Assembly: GCA_002162765.1 (NCBI GenBank)
Contig: MAAR01000011.1
Span: 62,001-126,000 of the forward strand
Direction: 5' to 3'
Source: Flavobacteriales bacterium 34_180_T64
GTDB lineage: Bacteria > Bacteroidota > Bacteroidia > Flavobacteriales > Flavobacteriaceae
DNA length: 64,000 nt
Below, one piece after another: positions 17,802 through 26,392 of the stretch. The position numbers and the translations under genes were made by a program. Under the pieces are notes generated by a model that saw only the letters and a list, made by a program, of their open reading frames with translations, did not search any database and had not been told where the DNA came from. Numbering within the stretch: the first letter of the stretch is position 1; each line of letters opens with the position of its first letter.

Positions 17802-20561
17802 TTATAATTGTTGATCACTTTGTTTACGCTTATCGTATTTTAAATCTTTTAATAAGCTAGATTTTATTCCAATGAAGAAGTTCCATGAGCTTTGTGCACT
17901 AAAAGGAATCCAACTAAAATTCATACGCCAACTTAAAAGATCACGTTCAAAGCGTAATTGAGTGTACGTAAACCCTTGGTTTTTAAAATCATAACCTGAT
18001 GAAGCGCCGACAGTCCAACGTGGTGATATTTCAACATCTCCGGAAAACATAAGTGAATGCGATGCAATTTCATTTTGTCGTGCAGAATTGGAGTAATTAA
18101 CTGCATATGCTAATTTTAAACTCCATGGTATCGCATAATTGTATAACTCTGATGGTTTTTCATCTTTCTTTGAATCCTCATCTGTTAAGCGTTGATCAGC
18201 AAAATCTTGAGGCCTCCCGAATAAATCATCATCACGTCCACCACTTCTAAACGATTCTTCTCTTGCTGCTTCATCCGTTTCAGAATCTCTTCCAGAAAAA
18301 CTAGTATTGGAAAGAGAATAACTCATATTTAGAGTTGCAGATGTCAATCTAAACAAACTTCCACCGTTGTCAATATTATAAGTGTTGATTTTACGATTAT
18401 TATTATCTAAAGCATAAGGATCTAAAGTAGCACCAAAATTAATATTCATTTTATTGTCGAATATTTGTGTGCCTCCAGAAACACGCATAGGACTCCACTG
18501 TAATGAATCAGCGGCAAAATTATATGAGGTCGAAAAATTTAAATTATTTAAAAGAATAATCTTTTTAGGCTCAGTTATAGTTGAGTCTTTCTCTCTAACT
18601 TTAGCTTCAAAATTATTACTTAAAGAAATCCCCATAGAACTTGAGAAGTTCTTATTTGGAGCACCAAATAGTGATTGTTCAAATCTACTGAATTCAACGT
18701 CATCAGTCGTTAATCCATCAGCACTCACAACTTCATAAGTATCGTAATATTTATCAAAAGCAGGATTGATATTATAACTTATAGAAGGTCGTATTACATG
18801 TCGAATTGCTTGAATTTTAGGATCTTTTCCTTCTTTTTTAAAGTCAAACATTCCGTAAACTGTCGTCCCAAGACTTGTGCTGAAATTATAAGTTCTATAG
18901 CTATCAAATCCATTTATTTCATCGGTAATAACTTCATCCAAAACTGAATCATAAGATTTATCGATTGTCTTTAGGGTCCAATTTTCTTCAAAATTGGCAC
19001 TTGCACTCATACTGAAATATTTAAACACTTTAAAATTTGTGCTTAATGGGATGCTATGTTGAGCTCCAATTTTGGCGTCATCAAACATCTCTTTTTTAAA
19101 GAAAAGAGAATCGTTGGTTTGGATCCTATTTTCAGCTCTTACACTATATTGAAGATTAATATTTTGAATAATTCCTTTTTTAGAACCCACTTTTGGAGCT
19201 AAAGGAAAAATTCTACCAACACTTCCTTGAAAAGTAGGAAGCGTCATATTGATTTGCTCTGTATTCGTATTCTGAGAATGTGTAGCCGTTAAACCAAAAT
19301 TCACCTGAGGTTCGCCTTGAAATGTTTTAGAATAAGACACTGAAGAAGACAAAGTGTTATTTAAAAAATTTGATTGGTTTAATTGGTTACTCGACTGTTG
19401 ATAATATTTGCTACTCCCTAAATTGACCGAAGCTGAAAATCTAGAATTGGGATTTGCTTTTGCATCTTGTGAATGTGACCATCTAATATTATAAATTGAC
19501 GATACTGCATATCCAGGAAAACCACGCTCTCCATTGATCAAATTTTCATATCTAAAGCTCAGGTTTCCTCTGAATTTATAGCGCATGGCATAACTAGATT
19601 GAAGACGCAACCCGTAGCTACCATTGGTGTAATAGTCTCCGAGAACAGCCAAATCGGCATAGTCACTTATCGCAAAATAATAGCCTCCATTTTGTAGAAA
19701 GTAACCACGTTGATTTTGCTCTCCAAAGGAAGGGAAAATTACTCCAGACGTCCGTTTTTTAGATAAAGGAAAATATGCAAATGGCAATCCGATTGGTGTC
19801 GGAACATCATAAATAAACATGTTTGTTACACCAGTAACAATTTTCTTCCCAGGAACAATTTTACCCTTTCGGATTAAAAAATAGTATTCTGGATCATCAA
19901 TGTCCTCAGAAGTAGTAAATTTTGCATTTCTCACAAATAAAACCGAATCATTCTCTTTTTTTGTTATTTCAGGATTTAAAATACCACCAGATTGTTCGGT
20001 CTTGGAATTAAAAATAATAGCCTTTTTATTATTAGTGTTAAAAATTATAGAATCGGAATCAATGAGATTTTCTCCTTGTTTAAATATAGGTGCCTGCTCA
20101 TAATTCCCCAAACTATCTTTTAGACGTCCTGCATATACAATACCTGTGCTATTGTCAATTACTATGACACCAGATTTAATCTCCATATCTTGATAGTAGA
20201 CTTCAGCTTCATTATAGAGGTAAATCTTTTTTTCTTTTTGATTAAAAGAGACGTAGTCCTTTGCTTTATAGGTGACTATATCTGTTAAAAAACCAGGTTT
20301 CTGTTTAATGCTATCCTGAAGTGTAGAATCTGATTCTTTTAGATTTATTGGAGCTCCTAGTAAAGAATCGACAGAAACTTTAGTAGTATCACTTTCAATC
20401 TTAGACTTAAGTTCAGGCTTTGATTTTGGGACGTCTTGAGCATAAGTACACGTGTTAATAAACACTGTAAAACTTAGGGTAAAAAGTATTTGAAAGATGT
20501 TTGTACGCAATGCTTTTAAATGTATTTTTGTAAAAGTATGGCTCGGTTTTTGAAAAGCCAA
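17802..20561 (-). CDS. LptD-like outer-membrane LPS assembly protein
   Basis: Up to 919 residues. The longest frame begins with TTG at 20561, but TTG at 20510 gives MRTNIFQILF..., a cleaner signal peptide ending in TYAQ, and may be the true start (902 residues). Residues ~90-260 are an OstA/LptA-like beta-jellyroll (KDYVSFNQKEKKIYLYNEAE, VYAGRLKD); the rest is a large outer-membrane beta-barrel rich in aromatic-alternating strands and ending in charged turns. Bacteroidota LptD homologues of this length insert lipopolysaccharide into the outer leaflet with an LptE partner. Family assignment is by layout; LPS as cargo is known for the family and inferred here. Confidence 0.85.
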   Translation of the reverse strand: MAFQKPSHTFTKIHLKALRTNIFQILFTLSFTVFINTCTYAQDVPKSKPELKSKIESDTTKVSVDSLLGAPINLKESDSTLQDSIKQKPGFLTDIVTYKAKDYVSFNQKEKKIYLYNEAEVYYQDMEIKSGVIVIDNSTGIVYAGRLKDSLGNYEQAPIFKQGENLIDSDSIIFNTNNKKAIIFNSKTEQSGGILNPEITKKENDSVLFVRNAKFTTSEDIDDPEYYFLIRKGKIVPGKKIVTGVTNMFIYDVPTPIGLPFAYFPLSKKRTSGVIFPSFGEQNQRGYFLQNGGYYFAISDYADLAVLGDYYTNGSYGLRLQSSYAMRYKFRGNLSFRYENLINGERGFPGYAVSSIYNIRWSHSQDAKANPNSRFSASVNLGSSKYYQQSSNQLNQSNFLNNTLSSSVSYSKTFQGEPQVNFGLTATHSQNTNTEQINMTLPTFQGSVGRIFPLAPKVGSKKGIIQNINLQYSVRAENRIQTNDSLFFKKEMFDDAKIGAQHSIPLSTNFKVFKYFSMSASANFEENWTLKTIDKSYDSVLDEVITDEINGFDSYRTYNFSTSLGTTVYGMFDFKKEGKDPKIQAIRHVIRPSISYNINPAFDKYYDTYEVVSADGLTTDDVEFSRFEQSLFGAPNKNFSSSMGISLSNNFEAKVREKDSTITEPKKIILLNNLNFSTSYNFAADSLQWSPMRVSGGTQIFDNKMNINFGATLDPYALDNNNRKINTYNIDNGGSLFRLTSATLNMSYSLSNTSFSGRDSETDEAAREESFRSGGRDDDLFGRPQDFADQRLTDEDSKKDEKPSELYNYAIPWSLKLAYAVNYSNSARQNEIASHSLMFSGDVEISPRWTVGASSGYDFKNQGFTYTQLRFERDLLSWRMNFSWIPFSAQSSWNFFIGIKSSLLKDLKYDKRKQSDQQL

Positions 20562-20739
20562 AATTACATATATTTTTTTGTGATTAATTTATTAATTCAA
20601 TTAAAATTTAAAAATAAAATAAACCGAGTTTATTAGCCGTTAAAACACTTATGAAACATCCTTATCAAAATTTCACCTCAGAAAGGTTATTTAAAGTTGA
20701 TGTTACATGTGACCGATTTAAAACAATATCATAGACCAC

Positions 20740-21840
20740 ATGAAAACGCACTTATTATTCATATTCGTATTATTAACAATATCTTTAACATCTTCAGCTC
20801 AAGACCAGCAAGGTAATGATAAATTTATTGTAGTCTTAGATGCGGGTCATGGAGGGAAAGATCCAGGGAGACCAACTAAACATGGCTATAAAGAAAGCGA
20901 TATCGCGTTAAAGTTTGTTTTGGCTGTTGGTAAAGTATTAAAAGCTAATCCTAATATTAAAGTCATCTATACGCGAACTACTGATAAATTTTTAGAATTA
21001 CATGAGCGGGCCAAAATAGCAAATAAAGCAGATGCTGATTTATTTGTATCTATTCACTGTAACGCACATAATTCTCAAGCTTATGGATCTGAGACCTATG
21101 TTTTAGGACCTCATGCCGATCAGCGTAACTTTGAAGTGGCCAAACAAGAAAATGAGGTAATCTTTCTAGAAGCAAATCACGAAATACACTATGAAGGCTT
21201 CGATCCTAATTCGCCAGAGTCCGTAATTGGTCTTACTTTAATGCAGGAAGAGTATATTAATCAAAGTATTCAACTTGCTAGAGTTATTGAATCCAGTTTC
21301 AAGGGAAAATTAAAACGCAAAAGCCGTGGTGTAAAACAAGCTGGTTTTTGGGTGCTTCATAATACGTATATGCCTAGTGTATTAATTGAAACGGGTTTTA
21401 TTACGAATAAAAAGGAAGGCGATTATCTTAATTCAAAAAGAGGAAATGCTGAAATGGCGAAATCTATTGCTAATTCAATATTAAACTATAAAAAGAATTT
21501 AGATCAAAATGTTGGCGATAATATTTATGATAATGTTGCGCTTAATGAGAATGAAGAACTTGAACAAATTTATAACGATATTGTTTTCAAAGTGCAAATT
21601 GCGGCGAGTTCAAGAAAATTAGCCCCAAGACCTTATAACTTTAAAGGCCTTGATGATATTTCTAGAGCACAAGTAAATGCCTTGTATAAATATTATCATG
21701 GAAGCACTTCAAATTTCACTGAGATTAAACGTTTACAAATACAGGCAAAGGAAAAAGGGTATTCAGATTGTTTTTTAGTGGCCTATAAAAACGGTAACGA
21801 AATTAGCATTGAAGAGGCGCTTAAAACAACTTCTAATTAA
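20740..21840 (+). CDS. N-acetylmuramoyl-L-alanine amidase (Amidase_3) with SPOR-like tail
   Basis: 366 residues. A signal peptide (MKTHLLFIFVLLTISLTSSAQ) precedes a zinc amidase domain: VLDAGHGGKDPG with the first Zn ligand (~32-43), a Glu in KESD, SIHCNAHNSQ with the second His (~104-113), and IETGFITNKKEGDYL with the catalytic Glu (~214-228). The last ~90 residues (VFKVQIAASS onward) resemble a SPOR-like peptidoglycan-binding repeat. It cuts the bond between MurNAc and the stem peptide in the periplasm, probably during cell separation. It is divergent from the LptD-like gene and upstream of the MCE gene. Confidence 0.92.
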   Translation: MKTHLLFIFVLLTISLTSSAQDQQGNDKFIVVLDAGHGGKDPGRPTKHGYKESDIALKFVLAVGKVLKANPNIKVIYTRTTDKFLELHERAKIANKADADLFVSIHCNAHNSQAYGSETYVLGPHADQRNFEVAKQENEVIFLEANHEIHYEGFDPNSPESVIGLTLMQEEYINQSIQLARVIESSFKGKLKRKSRGVKQAGFWVLHNTYMPSVLIETGFITNKKEGDYLNSKRGNAEMAKSIANSILNYKKNLDQNVGDNIYDNVALNENEELEQIYNDIVFKVQIAASSRKLAPRPYNFKGLDDISRAQVNALYKYYHGSTSNFTEIKRLQIQAKEKGYSDCFLVAYKNGNEISIEEALKTTSN

Positions 21841-21864
21841 AAACATTCTTTATATATTTATTAC

Positions 21865-21872
21865 TAATTTTG
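21865..21872 (+). promoter_or_regulatory. Putative -7 box of the MCE gene
   Basis: TAATTTTG at 21865-21872 is a perfect TAnnTTTG match 23 bases before the TTG start; no TTG element lies at the proper distance upstream. Confidence 0.3.
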
Positions 21873-21894
21873 TAAGCAATCAAATAGAATCACT

Positions 21895-22857
21895 TTGAAA
21901 ATATCAAGAGAAGTAAAAACAGCAGTACTCGTCATTTCAGGAATAGTACTTTTTATATATTTATTCAATTATTTAAAAGGCGAAAATCTGTTAGATTCAT
22001 CAAGAACCTATTATACAGTTTATGATAATGTAGAAGGATTAGCATCATCAACTCCAATTACAATCAACGGACTTAGTGTTGGTAAGGTAAAAAGCATCGC
22101 ATTTAAAGGGGATGGCTCAGGGAAATTGTTGGTGAAATTGATGGTAGATAACGATTTCGAATTTTCTAAGAATAGTAAGGCAGAATTATATGAAGCTGGC
22201 TTGATTGGCGGAAAGGCAATTGCTATTATTCCAGCATTTGATAATGCCGAAACTGCAAAATCTGGTGATTACTTAGAATCTATAACAAAACCTGGATTAA
22301 CAGATTTAGTGCAACAAAAACTAACGCCGCTTCAAGAAAAAATTGAATCCGTTATGGTAAGTGCAGATTCCTTATTGATTAATTTAAATAGTGTATTAGA
22401 CCATAAAACGAAGTCAAATCTTAAATCCAGTATTTCTGGATTAAACGATATTATTTCTACTTTTAAAAACACCTCCAAATCAATTGATGCTATTGTTGAA
22501 AACAATAAGGAGAAATTAGATAATACACTTTCTAATGTTGATAATATTACGACCAATTTATCGAAAGTCACGGATTCTCTGGCCAATGCTAATTTGAGTA
22601 AAACCATTAAAGATTTACAATCAACAATTGCTAATTTTGATTCTGTTTTAGCAAGCATAGAAAATGGAGATGGCTCTATTGGTAAGCTATTGAAAGACGA
22701 GGGTCTATATAATAACCTTGAAGGTGCGTCAAAGCAATTGGAGGCGCTTTTAGAAGATATGAAGTTAAATCCGAAACGGTATGTTCACTTTTCACTCTTC
22801 GGAAAAAAGGCAAAACAATATGACGCTGATGGTAATGAGATTAAGAAAAAAGACTAG
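21895..22857 (+). CDS. MlaD family protein with MCE domain
   Basis: 320 residues from a TTG start that gives MKISREVKTAVLVISG, the usual N-terminus of these proteins. One membrane anchor (~9-27) is followed by a single MCE domain (YYTVYDNVEGLASSTPI, then GLSVGKVKSI, ~38-115) and a long helical, Ser/Asn/Leu-rich stretch (~130-300) likely to form a coiled tube. It is the periplasmic substrate-binding part of a lipid-transport ABC system (Mla/YrbD type). The ATPase and permease are not next to it here. Confidence 0.9.
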   Translation: MKISREVKTAVLVISGIVLFIYLFNYLKGENLLDSSRTYYTVYDNVEGLASSTPITINGLSVGKVKSIAFKGDGSGKLLVKLMVDNDFEFSKNSKAELYEAGLIGGKAIAIIPAFDNAETAKSGDYLESITKPGLTDLVQQKLTPLQEKIESVMVSADSLLINLNSVLDHKTKSNLKSSISGLNDIISTFKNTSKSIDAIVENNKEKLDNTLSNVDNITTNLSKVTDSLANANLSKTIKDLQSTIANFDSVLASIENGDGSIGKLLKDEGLYNNLEGASKQLEALLEDMKLNPKRYVHFSLFGKKAKQYDADGNEIKKKD

Positions 22858-22878
22858 AAGATTTTAAACCAGCTAAAC

Positions 22879-24183
22879 ATGAATTACATTCCAAATATAC
22901 TTTTTGCTATTGCGCTTATTGTTGGTATAGGATACTTTGCAAAAAATGTAAAAAAACTAATCAGAAATATTAAGCTAGGGCAAGATGTTGATGTTTGCGA
23001 TAATAAGTCGCAACGTTGGAAAAACATGACTTTGATTGCCTTAGGGCAAAGTAAAATGGTACGTCGTCCAGTGGCAGGATTTCTCCATGTAATTGTTTAT
23101 GTTGGATTTGTAGTTATTAATATTGAAGTCTTAGAAATAATTATAGATGGATTACTTGGTACACATCGTATATTTTCATCTATCGGTTCGTTGTATGGCG
23201 TGTTAATTGGTGCTTTTGAAATCTTAGCGATTTTAGTGTTTATTTCGGTCATTGTATTTTGGATTAGAAGAAACATTATTAAATTAAATCGTTTTTGGAA
23301 AAACGAAATGACAAGCTGGCCAAAAAACGATGCGAATTATATTCTGTATTTTGAAATGGTACTTATGACTTTATTTTTGATCATGAATGCTACCGATCTT
23401 CATTTTCAAGATCTAAATTCAGGAAATGTAATTAGCCAGTATATCGCACCATTGTTTAGTGGATTATCAGAAGATATAATTCATCTCATTGAAAGAGGCG
23501 CATGGTGGATTCATATTTTAGGCATCCTAGTATTTTTGAATTATTTATATTTCTCGAAACATTTACATATTCTGTTGGCATTTCCAAATACCTATTATGG
23601 GAAAATTAACCCTAAGGGTCAATTAAATAATTTGGAAGCAGTTACAAATGAAGTGAAAATGATGATGGATCCAAATATAGATCCTTTTGCGGCTCCTGCC
23701 GAAGACGCACCTATGCCTGCTAAATTTGGTGCAAGTGATGTACAAGATTTGAGTTGGGTAAACCTGTTGAATGCCTATACATGCACCGAATGTGGTAGGT
23801 GTACTAGTGAATGTCCTGCAAATCAAACTGGAAAAGCACTTTCTCCTCGTAAAATTATGATGGATACTCGCGATCGTTTGGAAGAGGTAGGAAAAAATAT
23901 GGATGCCAATAAAGGAGATTTTAAAGATGATGGGAAACAGCTATTAGACGATTACATAACACGTGAAGAACTTTGGGCATGTACATCTTGTAATGCTTGT
24001 ACTGAAGCTTGTCCTGTTAGTATTGACCCTTTATCTATTATAATTGAAATGAGACGTTATTTAGTTATGGAACAATCAGCTGCTCCCGTAGAACTCAATA
24101 ATATGATGACTAATATTGAAAACAACGGAGCACCTTGGCCTTATAACCAGATGGACCGACTAAATTGGAAAAATGAATCATAA
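22879..24183 (+). CDS. Membrane-bound Fe-S oxidoreductase subunit (heterodisulfide reductase-like, 2x[4Fe-4S])
   Basis: 434 residues. About six membrane segments in the first ~235 residues, with spaced histidines that suit haem b binding (HVIVYVG, HLIERGAWWIHILG, HLHILLAF), resemble the nitrate-reductase gamma/HdrE type. The C-terminal part has two 4Fe-4S motifs, CTECGRCTSECPA (~296-308) and CTSCNACTEACPV (~370-382). It probably passes electrons between the quinone pool and the soluble CCG-domain partner encoded at 24665, from which it is separated by the HAD-like gene. The substrate is unknown. Confidence 0.85.
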   Translation: MNYIPNILFAIALIVGIGYFAKNVKKLIRNIKLGQDVDVCDNKSQRWKNMTLIALGQSKMVRRPVAGFLHVIVYVGFVVINIEVLEIIIDGLLGTHRIFSSIGSLYGVLIGAFEILAILVFISVIVFWIRRNIIKLNRFWKNEMTSWPKNDANYILYFEMVLMTLFLIMNATDLHFQDLNSGNVISQYIAPLFSGLSEDIIHLIERGAWWIHILGILVFLNYLYFSKHLHILLAFPNTYYGKINPKGQLNNLEAVTNEVKMMMDPNIDPFAAPAEDAPMPAKFGASDVQDLSWVNLLNAYTCTECGRCTSECPANQTGKALSPRKIMMDTRDRLEEVGKNMDANKGDFKDDGKQLLDDYITREELWACTSCNACTEACPVSIDPLSIIIEMRRYLVMEQSAAPVELNNMMTNIENNGAPWPYNQMDRLNWKNES

Positions 24184-24208
24184 TACAAATCAGAAACAAA
24201 TCCGATAA

Positions 24209-24655
24209 ATGAAAAGAGAAGACGCAGACAAATTATTACATGAAAAAGTGGAAGGTGGTGAGCGTATAAGTCCAGTTTTACCTGAAGGCGTGAAAAACTA
24301 TTTAATTGATATTGATGGTACTATTGGTGAGGATATTCCGAATGAAGAACCAGAACGAATGTTAACTGCCGAAGTGTATCCAGATGCTTTAGAGATGTGT
24401 AATAAATGGTATGAAGAAGGACATTTAATATGTTATTTTACATCACGTACTGAAGAACATCGTGAAAACACTGAGATTTGGCTTAATAAACACGGCTTTA
24501 AATACCATAGTTTACTTATGGGAAAACCTAGAGGAGGTAACTACCATTGGATTGATAACCACTTGGTGAAGGCAACACGTTATAAAGGAAAGTTTACGGA
24601 TTTAGTAGATAAAAATGTGACCATTCAAGTTTTTGATGATGGTCAACACGATTAA
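24209..24655 (+). CDS. HAD-like hydrolase (often annotated phosphoheptose isomerase)
   Basis: 148 residues. IDIDGTIGEDI (~34-44) carries the HAD motif I pattern DxDGT, FTSRTEEH (~80-87) is motif II, and a Lys in GKPRGG (~103-108) plus VFDDG near the C-terminus complete a compact HAD site without a cap domain. Family members in Bacteroidota are often named phosphoheptose isomerase, which the sequence does not support: there is no SIS domain. It lies in an operon between the two Fe-S genes, with 25-base and 9-base gaps. The substrate is unknown. Confidence 0.7.
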   Translation: MKREDADKLLHEKVEGGERISPVLPEGVKNYLIDIDGTIGEDIPNEEPERMLTAEVYPDALEMCNKWYEEGHLICYFTSRTEEHRENTEIWLNKHGFKYHSLLMGKPRGGNYHWIDNHLVKATRYKGKFTDLVDKNVTIQVFDDGQHD

Positions 24656-24664
24656 CAAGAAATT

Positions 24665-25456
24665 ATGAGCGAATTACTAAAAGTGCCCACAATGGCAGAA
24701 TTCATGGCACAAGGCAAACAACCAGAAGTCCTTTTTTGGGTAGGTTGTGCTGGAAGTTTTGATGATAGAGCAAAAAAAATAACAAAAGCTTTTGTGAAAT
24801 TATTGAATAAAGCTAATGTTGAATTCGCTGTTCTTGGAACCGAAGAAAGTTGTACTGGAGATCCTGCTAAACGCTCTGGAAATGAGTTTTTGTTTCAAAT
24901 GCAGGCTGTTACTAATATCGAAGTTCTTAATGCTTATGAAGTAAAAAAAATAGTAACTGCTTGTCCACATTGTTTCAATACAATTAATAACGAATACCCA
25001 CAATTAGGAGGAAAGTATGAAGTCATGCATCATACACAGTTTTTAAAGACTTTACTCGATGATGGAAGACTAACTGTAGAAGGCGGAAAATTTAAAGGAA
25101 AACGAATTACATTTCATGATCCCTGTTATTTAGGTCGTGCTAATAATGTATATGAAGCTCCTAGAGATTTGATTCAGAAATTAGAAGCCGAATTAGTTGA
25201 AATGAAAAATTGTAAACGAAATGGTCTGTGCTGTGGAGCAGGAGGTGCACAAATGTTTAAAGAACCTGAAAAAGGAGATAAGGATATTAATGTAGAACGT
25301 ACAGAACAAGCCTTAGAAGTTAAACCAGAAATAGTGGCTACAGGATGTCCATTTTGTAATACCATGATGACAGATGGTGTTAAAGTAAAAGAAAAGGAGA
25401 GTGAAATTGAAGTGATGGATATTGCTGAAATGATTGTTCAAGCACAAGATTTGTAA
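24665..25456 (+). CDS. CCG-domain (Fe-S)-binding protein, HdrD/GlpC-like
   Basis: 263 residues with two CCG-type repeats: WVGCAGSFDD (~25-34) leading to TACPHCFNTI (~98-107), and HDPCYLGRAN (~150-159) leading to GLCCGAGGAQMF (~187-198) and TGCPFCNTM (~226-234). Such cysteine-rich domains bind a noncubane 4Fe-4S cluster or zinc in heterodisulfide reductases and in GlpC and LutA. With the membrane 2x[4Fe-4S] protein at 22879 it would make a split HdrDE-like complex. No ORF for an FAD subunit is adjacent; a separate FAD/Fe-S oxidase is at 31591. Confidence 0.88.
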   Translation: MSELLKVPTMAEFMAQGKQPEVLFWVGCAGSFDDRAKKITKAFVKLLNKANVEFAVLGTEESCTGDPAKRSGNEFLFQMQAVTNIEVLNAYEVKKIVTACPHCFNTINNEYPQLGGKYEVMHHTQFLKTLLDDGRLTVEGGKFKGKRITFHDPCYLGRANNVYEAPRDLIQKLEAELVEMKNCKRNGLCCGAGGAQMFKEPEKGDKDINVERTEQALEVKPEIVATGCPFCNTMMTDGVKVKEKESEIEVMDIAEMIVQAQDL

Positions 25457-25484
25457 ACGGACAATGAATATAAATAGACACTAA

Positions 25485-25673
25485 ATGCTTAAGAATAGAT
25501 TTATTTTAGCAGGAATTGTTTCGGGTTTAGTTTTTGCTTCTTTATTGGAAGGTTTTAGCTATTATAACAACGCAACATTTTCTGCTCTTAACTTTGTATC
25601 TTATGTCATCGTTTTTGGTGGTTTTAATGGCTACCTTACTTATCGTGCTCATAAAAATGCTCATAAAAAATAA
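25485..25673 (+). CDS. Small membrane protein of unknown function
   Basis: 62 residues with two hydrophobic segments (about 7-22 and 38-52) and a basic, His/Lys-rich C-terminus (RAHKNAHKK). It follows the CCG gene by 28 bases and precedes the next gene by 12, all on the plus strand, so it looks like part of that operon. No family is recognised. Confidence 0.6.
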   Translation: MLKNRFILAGIVSGLVFASLLEGFSYYNNATFSALNFVSYVIVFGGFNGYLTYRAHKNAHKK

Positions 25674-25685
25674 TTAATAATACTG

Positions 25686-26171
25686 ATGTTAGTAGACTTT
25701 AACACATTACCAGATACTTCAAGAGTTTGGGTTTACCAAGCCAATCGTTCCTTTACCGAAAAGGAAATAGAAGCTATAAAAGGAAAGCTCGATATATTTA
25801 TAGAGAACTGGACCGCTCATGGCAGCGACTTGCAATCTAGTTATGACATTGTGTATAAGCGGTTTATAGTGATAGGTCTAAATCAAGACTTGAATAACGC
25901 AACAGGATGTTCAATTGATGCTTCAGTTCATTTTATTCAACAACTAGAGAAAGACTATGCCGTTGACTTAATGGACAAAATGAACGTATCCTATAAACAA
26001 GGTGAATTCATAGCCTATAAAACTTTGGTTGATTTTAAAAAGATGGCAAAAGATAAAGCCGTTTCTAAAAATACTATTGTCTTCAATAATTTAGTAAATA
26101 ATATTGCTGAATTTAAAGAAAATTGGGAAGTTCCAGCAAGTGAAAGCTGGCACAGTCGTTTCTTAAATTAG
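25686..26171 (+). CDS. Conserved Bacteroidota protein of unknown function (not an ABC ATPase)
   Basis: 161 residues, soluble. VWVYQANRSFTEKEI (~15-29), ENWTAHGSDL (~41-50) and GCSIDASVHFIQQ (~80-92) are recognisable conserved stretches of a family widespread in Bacteroidota. Homologues are commonly labelled ABC transporter ATPase, yet there is no Walker A, ABC signature or Walker B here. It ends the plus-strand run that starts with the amidase. Function unknown. Confidence 0.7.
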   Translation: MLVDFNTLPDTSRVWVYQANRSFTEKEIEAIKGKLDIFIENWTAHGSDLQSSYDIVYKRFIVIGLNQDLNNATGCSIDASVHFIQQLEKDYAVDLMDKMNVSYKQGEFIAYKTLVDFKKMAKDKAVSKNTIVFNNLVNNIAEFKENWEVPASESWHSRFLN

Positions 26172-26392
26172 ATCCATAACAAAACAACCTTATTTTTAGA
26201 AGATTCATGGCAATGAACTACTTCAATGTAAAGATTTAAAACTCCTATGTTTAATTATTAAAGGTAAACTTTATTATTGTTAATTACCTTGGTTATAAAT
26301 CTATCTTAAAGTCTTATAATCTTCATCTTAAAAGCACTATTTTGGCATAGTTTTTAGTCATTACTATATATGTAAACAAAGCTTGGTCATTT

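Noticed and set aside
17802..20561. Start of the LptD-like gene fixed at 20561
   Set aside because: TTG at 20510 gives a cleaner signal peptide; the longer start is kept in the coordinates only as the outer limit.
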